A stretch of DNA of 54,282 nucleotides from Nitrososphaerota archaeon (GCA_029785375.1 JAFLZV010000001.1:124954-179235); one strand, 5' to 3'; shown: positions 41,867 to 50,330, counted from the first letter of the stretch. A program made the numbers and translations. Notes: generated from the sequence alone by a model not told the origin.

Positions 41867-41940
41867 TAGCCCGGCCTGGATTCGAACCAGGGTCGAAGGC
41901 TCCAAAGGCCTCCATCCTTGACCAACTAGACGACCGGGCT
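41867..41940 (-). tRNA. tRNA-Gln(TTG)
   Basis: Acceptor AGCCCGG/CCGGGCT, discriminator A (41867), anticodon stem GAGGC/GCCTT with loop CTTTGGA, so the anticodon is TTG (Gln). T arm CCTGG-TTCGAAT-CCAGG. No intron and no encoded CCA. A minus-strand CCTAAAAC about 25 nt upstream (41962-41969) is the likely TATA. Confidence 0.92.
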
Positions 41941-41968
41941 GCGGACGGACGCACCCTAGCGCGGTGTT

Positions 41969-43021
41969 TTAGGCTTGCTTGGCTGTCTTCTCTATCTGTG
42001 TCGCTACCCGGAGGACAGGGTCTTCCATCGAGTCCAGGACGCTCCGTGCCCTGCGGGCTATCTTGGCCTTGGTCGAGCCCTCGAGGAGGCGCCTGGCCTT
42101 GGAGACTATCGAAGAGGGCGTCGCAGCCTTCTCAAGCAGGCCGACCTTCATCAGGTACCTGTCGGTGTAGAGTGAGCCCTGGAAAGCCGAGATAGTCGGC
42201 ACCCCCATCAGGGCGGCCTCAGCGCTCATGGTCCCACCCATGCCGACAAAGAGGTCAGTGACCGCCAACAGGTCGTGCCCCCCGACCACTTCCTCCGGTA
42301 CGATGACCCTCGACCCGAACCTGCCTTTCACCTCCTCGACCTGATAGTCATATCTGCACAGCGCCACTATGTTGGCGTCAGAGAATTCCTCGGCCAGGGA
42401 GGCGAGCACCCTGTCAGACCAGTTCATGTCAGCCCGGGCCAGGTAGGGGGCGTCGCTCTCCTGGAACCTGACCGTGATGGTGTCCCTGGAACGGTCCAGC
42501 CCCGGGACCGGCCCCGAGATAGGCGGCCTCTTCAGCCATGCTGCAGGATCCAGGGCCCGGTAGGTGGTCACCTGGTCCCTCCGCAGGCCGTAAGGCGCCC
42601 AGGCCCCGTACGGTATGACCCAGGGGCAGAGGAGGCGATGGCTCAAGGGCAGGGAGAGCCGCCCGGCGACTTCTGAGTGTGGAGAGTCGTTCACAGCAAC
42701 ATGCTTGATCCCAAGGCCGAAGGCCACCCTGGCGCACACCGCCGACGCTGTGGAGACCGCCACGTTCGGCCCGAACCGCTTCACCAGCGGTATCATCTCC
42801 TCCTGTCTCCTGGTCGCCGCCAGGAGCTGTTCCTCCTTCCCTTTGCGTCCCCTTTCACCTACGAAAGTCATATTCAAGCCAGCCCGGGCGGCGAGGGGGC
42901 CGACCTCCCTGTACCTGCGTGAAGTAACCAGGACCTCCGCCCCCAGAGACGTGAGTTCTGCGACCATGGGGCCGAAGAAAAGCACCTGTTTCGGGGTCAG
43001 AACGTCAAACCAGACTCTCAT
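41969..43021 (-). CDS. DUF354 glycosyltransferase-like protein (GT-B fold)
   Basis: A 350-residue protein of the archaeal DUF354 family, related to UDP-GlcNAc 2-epimerase/GT-B enzymes. It starts MRVWFDVLTPKQVLFFGPMV, has SRRYREVGPLAARAGL, AVNDSPHSEVAGRL and the C-terminal nucleotide-sugar site VGMGGTMSAEAALMGVPTIS. It probably transfers or modifies a sugar nucleotide in envelope-glycan synthesis. Divergent from the sugar-dehydrogenase-like gene and close to other glycan genes. Confidence 0.85.
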   Translation of the reverse strand: MRVWFDVLTPKQVLFFGPMVAELTSLGAEVLVTSRRYREVGPLAARAGLNMTFVGERGRKGKEEQLLAATRRQEEMIPLVKRFGPNVAVSTASAVCARVAFGLGIKHVAVNDSPHSEVAGRLSLPLSHRLLCPWVIPYGAWAPYGLRRDQVTTYRALDPAAWLKRPPISGPVPGLDRSRDTITVRFQESDAPYLARADMNWSDRVLASLAEEFSDANIVALCRYDYQVEEVKGRFGSRVIVPEEVVGGHDLLAVTDLFVGMGGTMSAEAALMGVPTISAFQGSLYTDRYLMKVGLLEKAATPSSIVSKARRLLEGSTKAKIARRARSVLDSMEDPVLRVATQIEKTAKQA

Positions 43022-43100
43022 GGAGACACTCGCGTTTCTCGATTCCAGGGGTGCATACTAATCCGTTTGCCCGCGTTTCATGCAAAGGTGGACTTCAAAG

Positions 43101-43107
43101 TATAATA
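43101..43107 (+). promoter_or_regulatory. TATA box of the sugar-dehydrogenase-like gene
   Basis: TATAATA is 29-35 nt before the TTG at 43136. Confidence 0.5.
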
Positions 43108-43135
43108 CCGAACCGTTGCTTGCCGATAGGAGCCT

Positions 43136-44263
43136 TTGCCAAAGATCAAGGTTGCCATGTACGGACTCACCAGCGAAGCATATAGGCTGGCGGCTGACCT
43201 TGTCGACACCGCCCAGGTCACCATTGTAGACGAGACGCTTCAGATGGCCATGGAGCTGGACCCGAGCCTCCTGAAGAGGAACCTGGACCTGCAGGCTGTG
43301 ATGGCAGAGGAGCCTCTGCTCAGCTTCAAGCCACTTGAGCAGGTCCTTGGGGAGGCGCAGGTCGTCTTTTTCACCCCAAAGTTGAGGCGCCCGTCAGAGG
43401 AGACGCTCATCGAAGCGGGCTCCAAGCTGCGGGACCTTGCGAAATATCTGTCCAAGGGGGTGTGTCTGGTCAACGCAATCCCTTCAGGCCCCGGGGGAAA
43501 TTCGGACAACATTATGCTGGTTGAAAAGCAGACCGGGCTGCAGGTCGGCGCCACCCTCACGTATGCCTACATGCCCCTCAGGCCGAGGGAACAGAAGCCA
43601 GCGGTCGTGGCCTTCGCCGGGATTCGGGAGAAGGGGCCGCTGCAGGCCCTGGGCTACTCCCCGAGCTCGCAGAACGTGTTCTCAGCCGAACTCGAGTATG
43701 CCGCGTCTGTGATGAAGACAGCGGTGGCCTCGGTGACGGAGATTGAGATTGCGCGGAAAGCCAGGGAGGCGAAGGTCTCACTTCAGAGGCCTTCGGAGGC
43801 CTACCTGGATGAGTTCACAAGATACCTCTATGAGTTGAAGGCCATCCAAGCCAGCGAAGAGGCGGGCGAAGCCGTGGCATATCTGGCCGGGGCGGCCCTG
43901 AAGAGCTTCGACAACTACGTCAGGTACGTCGTGGACGAGACCAGGGAAGCACTCAAAGAGAAGCAGTTGAAAGCCAGCAGGACTAAGATCTCCCTGCTCT
44001 GGTCGCTGGACAGATATGAGATGCGCGGGGAGCGGCTGCAGGTGGCCGAGAGCATACAGCAGAGGCTCAGGGACTACGTGACAGACGTCGAGCTTCTCGC
44101 AGGGAGGGCCAGAGGTGGGCCTGAGCCCTTCGACCCGCTCAAGCACAACGTGGTGATAGCATGCTCCAAGGACGACCTGGAGTCGCTGAAGTCATCCAGG
44201 AAGAGCCTGAGGGGAGAAGAGACCACCATAATCTCGGCGACCCCTGACCTGAGGAGAGAGTGA
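43136..44263 (+). CDS. Divergent nucleotide-sugar-dehydrogenase-like protein
   Basis: A 375-residue protein. It starts with a beta-alpha-beta unit (KIKVAMYGLTSEAYRLAADL) but lacks the GxGxxG glycines. It continues with VVFFTPKLRRPSEETLIEA and VNAIPSGPGGNS (where UDP-sugar dehydrogenases have a PGT), and with SAELEYAASVMKTAVASVTE, like their central helix with conserved Lys. The catalytic Cys was not identified. It may be an inactive or re-purposed relative of UDP-glucose/GlcNAc 6-dehydrogenase; the C-terminal third has long charged helices. TTG start supported by TATA. Family assignment is moderate. Confidence 0.5.
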   Translation: MPKIKVAMYGLTSEAYRLAADLVDTAQVTIVDETLQMAMELDPSLLKRNLDLQAVMAEEPLLSFKPLEQVLGEAQVVFFTPKLRRPSEETLIEAGSKLRDLAKYLSKGVCLVNAIPSGPGGNSDNIMLVEKQTGLQVGATLTYAYMPLRPREQKPAVVAFAGIREKGPLQALGYSPSSQNVFSAELEYAASVMKTAVASVTEIEIARKAREAKVSLQRPSEAYLDEFTRYLYELKAIQASEEAGEAVAYLAGAALKSFDNYVRYVVDETREALKEKQLKASRTKISLLWSLDRYEMRGERLQVAESIQQRLRDYVTDVELLAGRARGGPEPFDPLKHNVVIACSKDDLESLKSSRKSLRGEETTIISATPDLRRE

Positions 44264-44306
44264 GCGGCATAACCCTAAATCCTGTTTTCTGGCGGCGGCA
44301 AAACAG

Positions 44307-45245
44307 TTGACGCGCATAGCCGTCATAGGGACCGGCGGGTGGGGAAAGAACCACGTCCGGGTGTTGAACGAGCTCCAGTGTCTGGCCGCGGTCTGCGACA
44401 TGAATGTGGAGAGGGCCGAGGCCCTTTCCAAGAAGTATCGCGTCCCCGCCTACCTCTCGCTGGAGGCGATGCTCGAGAAGGAGCAGTTGGACGGCGTCAC
44501 GATCTGCACGCCAGCCACGACCCACTTCCAGGTCGCCACCAAGGCGCTTGCGGCGGGGCTCCACGCCTTCGTCGAGAAGCCCCTGTCGACTACGGTGAAG
44601 GACGGGGAAGCCCTGATCGAAGCGGCCAGGAAGGCAGAAAGGGCGCTGACTGTTGGGTTCATCGAGCGCTTCAACCCACCCATCACTGCCCTGAGGCGGA
44701 TGATATCCGAGAAAAGGCTAGGGGAGCCCATCCTCCTGGAGTTCCACCGGGAGAACAGGATGGGGGCGGGCATCAGCGACGTTGGCATCGTGCAGGACGC
44801 GTCTGTCCACGACATCGACACAGCCTGCTGGCTTTTCGGGGAGGTGCCGAAGGTGGTCTACGCCAGGGTCGGGTCCATGCGCGACCCGCCGGAGCACGAA
44901 GACTTCGCGACCATCCTGCTGGGCTTCTCCGGCCAGAGGACCGCCTTCCTCGTCACCAATTGGATCACCCCCCACCGCGTGCGGACCATGAGCGCGGTCT
45001 TCTCTGGAGGGGTGGTGGACGTCGACTTCGTGACTCAGCAGACCAGCATACACGAGGGCGAGGTCACCACGGTCCCAACGAGACCGGTACAGGAACCGCT
45101 GACCCTCGAACTGAAAGAGTTCGTCTCCGCGATCGAAGAAAAGAGACACCCTCTGGTCACGGGGAGGGACGGGCTCAACGTCCTCAGGGTGGCGGAGGCG
45201 GTGCTGGCGTCAAGCGCGTCGGGGACGCCCATCTATCTCAGGTGA
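44307..45245 (+). CDS. Gfo/Idh/MocA oxidoreductase (WbpB-like)
   Basis: NAD(P)-dependent sugar oxidoreductase of 312 residues. The Rossmann motif is IAVIGTGGWGKNHVRVL, the catalytic Lys lies in AFVEKPLST (EKP motif), and the second domain carries VHDIDTACWLFGEVP with the usual Asp/His. Together with the neighbouring N-acetyltransferase it resembles the WbpB-WbpD pair that builds 2,3-diacetamido-sugar nucleotides from UDP-GlcNAcA, though the aminotransferase of that route is not in the window. TTG start. Confidence 0.88.
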   Translation: MTRIAVIGTGGWGKNHVRVLNELQCLAAVCDMNVERAEALSKKYRVPAYLSLEAMLEKEQLDGVTICTPATTHFQVATKALAAGLHAFVEKPLSTTVKDGEALIEAARKAERALTVGFIERFNPPITALRRMISEKRLGEPILLEFHRENRMGAGISDVGIVQDASVHDIDTACWLFGEVPKVVYARVGSMRDPPEHEDFATILLGFSGQRTAFLVTNWITPHRVRTMSAVFSGGVVDVDFVTQQTSIHEGEVTTVPTRPVQEPLTLELKEFVSAIEEKRHPLVTGRDGLNVLRVAEAVLASSASGTPIYLR

Positions 45246-45297
45246 GAGGACGAAGGTAATCAACTTCATCGCGCCGGATGCGAAGCTCGGGAAGAAC

Positions 45298-45729
45298 GTG
45301 CGCGTGTGGCACTTCGCCTACGTGGGGTCCGGGACAGAGATAGGGGACGACGTGAAGATCGGCTCGCTGGCCCACGTCGACTACGACGTGAAGGTGGGGA
45401 GCGGGACCATGATCGAAGGGAGCGCGTACATCCCCCCCAAGTCCAGGATAGGGAAGGGGGTATTCATAGGCCCTGCTGCGGTGCTGACCAACGACCCGTA
45501 TCCGCCCAGCAAGAAGATGATCGGGGTCACGATAGAGGACGGAGCGGTCGTCGGCGCGAGAGCGGTCATCAAGGCCGGCGTCACGGTCGGGCGACGCGCG
45601 GTCGTCGCCATGGGGGCCGTGGTGACGAGAGACGTGCCCCCGGGGAAGGTGGTCATGGGGGTCCCGGCCAGGGTCGCGTACAGCAGGAAGGAGTTCGACG
45701 CTAGGATGAAGGCCTGGGAGCGTTCCTGA
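45298..45729 (+). CDS. Left-handed beta-helix N-acetyltransferase (WbpD-like), start uncertain
   Basis: A hexapeptide-repeat acyltransferase: GTEIGDDVKIGSLAHVDYDV, KVGSGTMIEGSAYI, RIGKGVFIGPAAVLTND, then AVVGARAVIKAGVTVGRRAVVAMGAVVTRDVPPG. Trimers of such proteins transfer acetyl from acetyl-CoA to an amino-sugar nucleotide. Homologous residues (INFIAPDAKLGKN) are encoded in frame upstream to about 45250, yet that part has no ATG, GTG or TTG. A GTG at 45242, overlapping the previous stop, would fit if one base were missing. The 3' end overlaps a convergent small membrane gene by 29 nt. Confidence 0.85.
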   Translation: MRVWHFAYVGSGTEIGDDVKIGSLAHVDYDVKVGSGTMIEGSAYIPPKSRIGKGVFIGPAAVLTNDPYPPSKKMIGVTIEDGAVVGARAVIKAGVTVGRRAVVAMGAVVTRDVPPGKVVMGVPARVAYSRKEFDARMKAWERS

Positions 45730-45931
45730 CCCTGGTCCGCACATAGAGTTTGGTCAGGCCGTCTAGGACAACGAACCAAAGGGCGCCCAATACGAGGATG
45801 AGGAACATCTTGAGGAGCGCGAGGGTAGTGTAGTCCGTGAGGGTGTGCGGGATGGGCCCCAGAGGGACGACGAACGTGAAGAAGACATAGGTCTCCAGGA
45901 TGATGAGCAGAAAGGCAGCTAGCTCTATCAT
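45701..45931 (-). CDS. Small two-helix membrane protein
   Basis: A 76-residue protein with two hydrophobic segments (MIELAAFLLIILETYVFF and LLKMFLILVLGALWFVVLDG) and a basic C-terminus (KLYVRTRVRN). It lies 22 nt after the GT4-type glycosyltransferase in the same direction, so it could be an accessory subunit. No family is recognised. Confidence 0.65.
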   Translation of the reverse strand: MIELAAFLLIILETYVFFTFVVPLGPIPHTLTDYTTLALLKMFLILVLGALWFVVLDGLTKLYVRTRVRNAPRPSS

Positions 45932-45953
45932 GAAGAGAGGCAGGAGCCTCAGC

Positions 45954-46988
45954 TTAGATCACCCAGGTCATGAGAGAGATGATGACCGAGAACACGCAGG
46001 CAACTGCGGTCAGCGACACGATGTTAGCTACCAGCTCGCGCTCAGACATCGACGAGGTCAGGAGGACGAGTCTGACCAGGGTGTTTGGCGCGTCCTTCTC
46101 CATCGACGCGTGAAGCAGACCGTCTTCGCCGATGTAAGTGGGCCTGGAGGCCATCTTCCTCCTTTCGACGAAGCCTCTGACGCTGGAGAGTGTGTAGAAG
46201 GAGTTCAGGATGGCAGGGACGATGGCTATGATGGCGGCTATCTCCACCCCTCCGGTGACGGCGAGCCCTGCGAACGCGGCCCCGAACATGAGGCTGCCGC
46301 TGTCGCCATCGAAAGCCCTCGAGGGGTAGCGGTTGTAGATCAGGAAGGCTGCTGCGACCGCCACCAGAGGGAGCGAAGAAGCCACCCTAGAGGGCGAGAA
46401 ACTGCTCTGGAACAGAGCGCGCGAAGTGACCCCGACCAGCAGCGCCAGCGAGGTGAGCAGGGTGAACCATGAAATCTCGCCGTTGAACGCGTCCATCATG
46501 TTGAACGCGTTGGCGACCACCGGGAAGGCGGCCACCGCCAGGACGGTGTAGATGATGAAGTGAGGGGCCGTGTCCCCGAGGATGGGGAAGAAGATGTCTG
46601 CCCGGTAGAGCGTGGGCTGCAGTACGCTCAGAGAGACGAATGCGATGCCGGCGAGGAGGAGCAGAATAGGCTTTGTCTTCCCCCCCAAGACGTATAGGTC
46701 GTCGACAAGCCCGATGGCAAAGGCCACGCCGGCGCCGGCCGCCACCGCCACCGGGACGTAGGTCCGGAACCCGACGGCCACAGCCAGTTCGCCGACAGCC
46801 AAGCCAGCGAAGAGCAGAGGCCCAGCTGGCATTGGAACCTTGGTCGGAGGGCTCTTGTGGGCGTCATCAGCCACGCGTCCCAGCCTTGTGAGGGCTCTGA
46901 GATAGGACGGAAAGAGAGCAAGGAGCAGGACGAAAGGTGCGGCGAACGCCAGGATGAGGAGACCGGCTTCTGTTAGTCCTGCTGTCAA
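45954..46988 (-). CDS. GT4-family polyprenyl-phosphate sugar-phosphate transferase (WecA/Alg7/MraY-like)
   Basis: Integral membrane enzyme that moves a sugar-1-phosphate from a nucleotide sugar to a polyprenyl (dolichyl) phosphate, the first lipid-linked step in glycan assembly. The 344-residue product has about ten helices. The conserved cytoplasmic motifs are AIGLVDDLYVLGGKTKP (DD catalytic), VVANAFNMMDAFNGEI and RAFDGDSGSLMFGAAFA. The ERRKMASRPTYI loop near the C-terminus corresponds to the last substrate loop. TTG start, TATA TTTAAT about 30 nt upstream (47015-47022). Confidence 0.9.
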   Translation of the reverse strand: MTAGLTEAGLLILAFAAPFVLLLALFPSYLRALTRLGRVADDAHKSPPTKVPMPAGPLLFAGLAVGELAVAVGFRTYVPVAVAAGAGVAFAIGLVDDLYVLGGKTKPILLLLAGIAFVSLSVLQPTLYRADIFFPILGDTAPHFIIYTVLAVAAFPVVANAFNMMDAFNGEISWFTLLTSLALLVGVTSRALFQSSFSPSRVASSLPLVAVAAAFLIYNRYPSRAFDGDSGSLMFGAAFAGLAVTGGVEIAAIIAIVPAILNSFYTLSSVRGFVERRKMASRPTYIGEDGLLHASMEKDAPNTLVRLVLLTSSMSERELVANIVSLTAVACVFSVIISLMTWVI

Positions 46989-47051
46989 CTGGTGTGGCAG
47001 CCAAACCCTTTCTCATTAAACGGTTTCCGAAGGCTCTACAGGCGCTTCAAT

Positions 47052-47059
47052 GTTAAATA
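47052..47059 (+). promoter_or_regulatory. TATA box of the OB-fold gene
   Basis: TTAAATAA is 27-34 nt before the ATG at 47086. Confidence 0.5.
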
Positions 47060-47085
47060 ATGCTGTCCGGTGACCAGCGACTCAT

Positions 47086-47379
47086 ATGAACATACACGAT
47101 CTGCGCGACGGCATGAGGAGGGTCGACGCAGAAGGCGAGATCGTCGAGATGGCAGAGCCCCGGAACGTCAACCTGAGGACCGGGGGTGAGGCGAGGGTGG
47201 CCGACTGCATGTTGAAGGACGAAACGGGCCAGATCAAGCTCTCACTCTGGGACGATCAGATTGACATGGTGAAGCAGGGCTCCAAGGTGAGGATAACCAA
47301 CGGCTACACGAACAGCTTCCGCGGGGAGCTGCGGCTGAACGTCGGCCGCTACGGGCGCCTCGAAGTAGTCCAAGCCTAA
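47086..47379 (+). CDS. Single OB-fold nucleic-acid-binding protein (RPA/SSB-like)
   Basis: A 97-residue protein consisting of one OB fold: MNIHDLRDGMRRVDAEGEIV, VADCMLKDETGQIKLSLWDD, VRITNGYTNSFRGELRLNVG. This sequence rhythm is typical of the single-domain RPA/SSB-like proteins of Thaumarchaeota and Crenarchaeota (SOSS-B/SsbB type), which bind single-stranded DNA or RNA. There is no acidic tail. It stands alone with its own promoter. Confidence 0.85.
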   Translation: MNIHDLRDGMRRVDAEGEIVEMAEPRNVNLRTGGEARVADCMLKDETGQIKLSLWDDQIDMVKQGSKVRITNGYTNSFRGELRLNVGRYGRLEVVQA

Positions 47380-47454
47380 AGGTTCTAAAACAGCAGGGAC
47401 CAGAAAGTCCCGATTTTGGGCACCGGCGGGGTCTTCCTAAGGAGGGTCAGAGCG

Positions 47455-47946
47455 TTGGCGGCTGACGAGCCCACTGGGTTCGTCTGGATTGAAGGCACCT
47501 CCCTTGCTGGGTCCGGGTACCCTGCTTCCAGGGAGCAGGTGGGATGGCTGGTGAAAAACGGCATACGCAGTGTCCTCACGCTCACGGAGCGGCCGCTGCC
47601 GGCGGCGTGGACAGCCGGGTACCCCTTGGACGTTGGGCATGTATCGATGCACGACCACCTCCCCCCCAGCGTCGAGTCCATGGAAAGGGCGGTAGGGTAC
47701 ATCCTAGACCGCAGGAAGGAGGGGAAGGCGGTCATGGTGCACTGCCTCGCAGGAGAAGGGAGGACCGGGTGCGTGCTGGCGGCCTATCTCATCCGGACGC
47801 GACGCCTGAGGGCCGACGAGGCGATAGCTGTGCTGCGGTCGCTGAAGCCTGAGTTCGTAGAGCAGGGACAGGAGGGGTCGGTGCGAGAGTTCGAGGCGGC
47901 AGAAGGATCTGTGGCTGGAACGACGGCAGAGCGGCCCAGGTCCTGA
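47455..47946 (+). CDS. Dual-specificity protein phosphatase-like
   Basis: Protein phosphatase of about 163 residues. The CX5R active site is MVHCLAGEGRTGCVLAAYL (Cys nucleophile and Arg), an Asp in the general-acid position is in SMHDHLPP, and an N-terminal strand FVWIEGTSLAGSGYP is as in atypical DUSPs. TTG at 47455 is preferred because GGAGG lies 9 nt upstream; a TTG at 47416 would add 13 residues. The targets are unknown; archaeal members dephosphorylate Tyr/Ser/Thr proteins or RNA 5' ends. Confidence 0.88.
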   Translation: MAADEPTGFVWIEGTSLAGSGYPASREQVGWLVKNGIRSVLTLTERPLPAAWTAGYPLDVGHVSMHDHLPPSVESMERAVGYILDRRKEGKAVMVHCLAGEGRTGCVLAAYLIRTRRLRADEAIAVLRSLKPEFVEQGQEGSVREFEAAEGSVAGTTAERPRS

Positions 47947-48026
47947 TACCCCCACCCTCGGTGCCTCACAGCGATGGCTGCCTGGGTGGGCCCATTGAGT
48001 CGATTCTCGGCCAAGACCGCGGGCCG

Positions 48027-48917
48027 TCAGCTGTAGTGCGAGCCTAGAAAGCGGAGGACTCTTTTCATGAAGGCACCCCGCTCTTCCCAGAAGGGGAGAT
48101 GGGAGCTCTTCGGGAAGACGGTCAACTCTGACCCCTTGACGTGCTTGTGGATCTCCCTGGCGACCACTGGCGAGACCTCGTCGTACCTCCCTCCGAGGAC
48201 GAGGGTCGGGACCCTTATGGTGCGCAGCTGGCTGGTCACGTCCCAATAGCGGATGTTGCCGGTTATAGTGAACTCGTTCGGGCCGTTCATCGTCCCATAC
48301 ACCGGTTTGCTGACGTGTTTCAGAGAGTAGCTCACTTCGTCTGGCCATGGATCGAGCCTGCACAGGTGCTTCTTGTAGTAGACCATGACCGCGTCTGCGT
48401 ACTCCGGGTTCGCGTACTCTCCCAGAGACTCGTACTTCGCCATGGTGGCCTGGACGCCGGCGGGGAGCCTCTTTTTCATCCGCTGCATCTCTCTTACGGT
48501 GAGGGGGACGCTGTGAAGGCCCCCCACAGTGGTCAGCGTCGACATGTTCCCCTGGTACTTCAGGGCATATGCGATCGCGAGCATCCCGCCCCAGCTGGAG
48601 CCTATGAGATGCGGCCGGCCCAGCTTCATCTCCTTCCTGAACGCGTCCACCTCCTCTACGTAGTGCTCCGGCACGAAGAGGGCAGGGTCCTTCGGTACCT
48701 GCGACTTGCCGCAGCCTAACTGGTCGTAGAGGGTCACCCGGTAGCCGTGCTCCGCCAGGTCAGCCAAGGAGAGCAGGTAGTCGTGTGTCATCCCAGGGCC
48801 CCCGTGGAGGCCGAGGACGTCCCCCCTCACGGGCTCGCCGAACTGCCTGTAGAAGAGGTCGAACCCGAGCACGGACGCGTATCCTTCCCTGTGCTCCACC
48901 CTGTTGTAGCAGGGCAT
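48027..48917 (-). CDS. Proline iminopeptidase-like alpha/beta hydrolase
   Basis: A 296-residue alpha/beta hydrolase of the S33 family: LHGGPGMTHDYL (oxyanion), nucleophile Ser in LIGSSWGGMLAI, Asp in GGRYDEVSP, His in KSSHLPFWEE. The cap domain lies between. S33 enzymes remove N-terminal proline or other residues from short peptides, as the tricorn-interacting factor F1 does in archaea; other S33 members hydrolyse non-peptide bonds. It is flanked by tRNA-Leu. A minus-strand TTTAAG (48934-48940) is the probable TATA. Confidence 0.85.
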   Translation of the reverse strand: MPCYNRVEHREGYASVLGFDLFYRQFGEPVRGDVLGLHGGPGMTHDYLLSLADLAEHGYRVTLYDQLGCGKSQVPKDPALFVPEHYVEEVDAFRKEMKLGRPHLIGSSWGGMLAIAYALKYQGNMSTLTTVGGLHSVPLTVREMQRMKKRLPAGVQATMAKYESLGEYANPEYADAVMVYYKKHLCRLDPWPDEVSYSLKHVSKPVYGTMNGPNEFTITGNIRYWDVTSQLRTIRVPTLVLGGRYDEVSPVVAREIHKHVKGSELTVFPKSSHLPFWEERGAFMKRVLRFLGSHYS

Positions 48918-48985
48918 CGTGGGCTTAAACCTTGGCTGCGGCGGCGAAGGCTCTGTCCCGTCTCCTTGGCGGCGGGGGGTTGTGG

Positions 48986-49070
48986 TGCGGGGGGAGGGAT
49001 TCGAACCCTCGAACCCCTAAGGGATGGGAGCCTCAGTCCCACGCCGTTGACCATGCTGGGCGACCCCCGC
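48986..49070 (-). tRNA. tRNA-Leu(GAG)
   Basis: Class II tRNA with acceptor GCGGGGG/CCCCCGC and discriminator A (48986). Anticodon stem TGGGA/TCCCA with loop CTGAGGC, anticodon GAG (Leu). Extended variable arm (about 14 nt) with CCCTTAGGGG. T arm GAGGG-TTCGAAT-CCCTC. No intron, no CCA. TATA-like TTTTTAGA about 25-30 nt upstream. Confidence 0.92.
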
Positions 49071-49136
49071 GCAAGCCTCGCCCCCGGCCGACGTTCTAAA
49101 AAGCCTGCGAAGGGTTAATGGCCGGAACGGACGCGC

Positions 49137-50309
49137 GTGAGAATGATGAACAGCCGGGGACGAGCCACTGAAGCGTCCACCATCCTGGAGGTCAGGTGTA
49201 CCTCCTGTATGAGGGGATTCGCCCAGGATAGGCCGCTCGGCACGTGCCCCGATTGCGGGTCAATCCTGAGCTGCCTGTATGACTATGAGAAGGCCAAGGA
49301 GACGCTCACCCAGGAGAGCCTCCGGCGGAGACAGAAGACCCTCTGGAGATATTCAGAGGTCCTCCCCGGCATCGCGCCCCAGAACGTGGTGACGCTGGGG
49401 GAGGGGATGACCCCGGTGGTGAGGCTGAAGTCTGGGCTGCTTCTCAAGGACGACGGGCTCATCCCTACGGGGACCTTCAAGGCCAGGGGGATGGCGGTGG
49501 CCGTGTCAAAGGCTAAGGACCTCGGCTTGAAGAAGCTCGTCGTGCCGTCAGCTGGGAACGCCGGCTCGGCCCTGGCGTGCTATGCCGCCCGGGGAGGGCT
49601 GGCCGCCCGGGTCTTCATGCCCACGGAGACTCCACAATCGATAGTGAAGGAGTGCGTCCAATACGGCGCGGAGGTGGTGCAGGTGGAGGGGAACATAGGC
49701 GACGCGGGGGCGAGGATGAGGACGCAGATGGACGGCTACTTCGACATGTCCACCCTCAAGGAGCCCTACCGGCTGGAGGGGAAGAAGACGATGGGCTACG
49801 AGGTCGCCGAGCAGACAGACTTCGAGCTCCCAGGGGCGATAATCTACCCCACGGGAGGCGGGACGGGCCTCCTGGGCATGTGGAAAGCGTTGGACGAGAT
49901 GGAGAAACTGGGCCTCCTCGGGAGCGACAGGCCCAAGATGTTCTCCGTTCAGTCGGAAGCGTGCGCGCCGATAGTTGATGCTTTGGACACTGGGAAGGAT
50001 GCCCCCGACCCAGGCTTCCCTGACGGCACTACGATAGCGGTTGGGCTCCGGGTGCCGAGGCCGTTCGCGGGCAAGCAGATTGTGGCGGTACTGCGCGAGA
50101 GCGGGGGAGGGGCCGTGGCCGTCCCCGACCCTGAGATACTCGAAGCGATGAAGTCGCTCGCCAAGGAAGGGGTGTTCGCGAGCCCGGAGGGCGCGGCCAC
50201 GCTCGCGGGGCATCGCAGGCTCCTCGAAGCGGGGGCGGTCGCGAGGGACGAGGAGGTGCTGCTCTACAACACAGGCACGGGCCTCAAGTATCTCGACCTG
50301 GTCCGATGA
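49137..50309 (+). CDS. Threonine-synthase-type PLP enzyme, second copy
   Basis: A 390-residue fold-type II PLP enzyme. N-terminal zinc ribbon VRCTSCMRGF ... GTCPDCGS; PLP Lys in IPTGTFKARGMAV; phosphate loop VPSAGNAGSAL; Gly-rich YPTGGGTGLLGMWKAL. This last motif and the PLP loop differ from the operon thrC, and it resembles the second threonine-synthase-like group of archaea, whose substrate may be phosphohomoserine, cysteate or another phospho-amino acid. It stands alone, outside the aspartate operon. GTG at 49137 or the ATG codons a few residues later could be the start. Confidence 0.85.
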   Translation: MRMMNSRGRATEASTILEVRCTSCMRGFAQDRPLGTCPDCGSILSCLYDYEKAKETLTQESLRRRQKTLWRYSEVLPGIAPQNVVTLGEGMTPVVRLKSGLLLKDDGLIPTGTFKARGMAVAVSKAKDLGLKKLVVPSAGNAGSALACYAARGGLAARVFMPTETPQSIVKECVQYGAEVVQVEGNIGDAGARMRTQMDGYFDMSTLKEPYRLEGKKTMGYEVAEQTDFELPGAIIYPTGGGTGLLGMWKALDEMEKLGLLGSDRPKMFSVQSEACAPIVDALDTGKDAPDPGFPDGTTIAVGLRVPRPFAGKQIVAVLRESGGGAVAVPDPEILEAMKSLAKEGVFASPEGAATLAGHRRLLEAGAVARDEEVLLYNTGTGLKYLDLVR

Positions 50310-50330
50310 GCCCTGTATCCGGGTCAAGGC

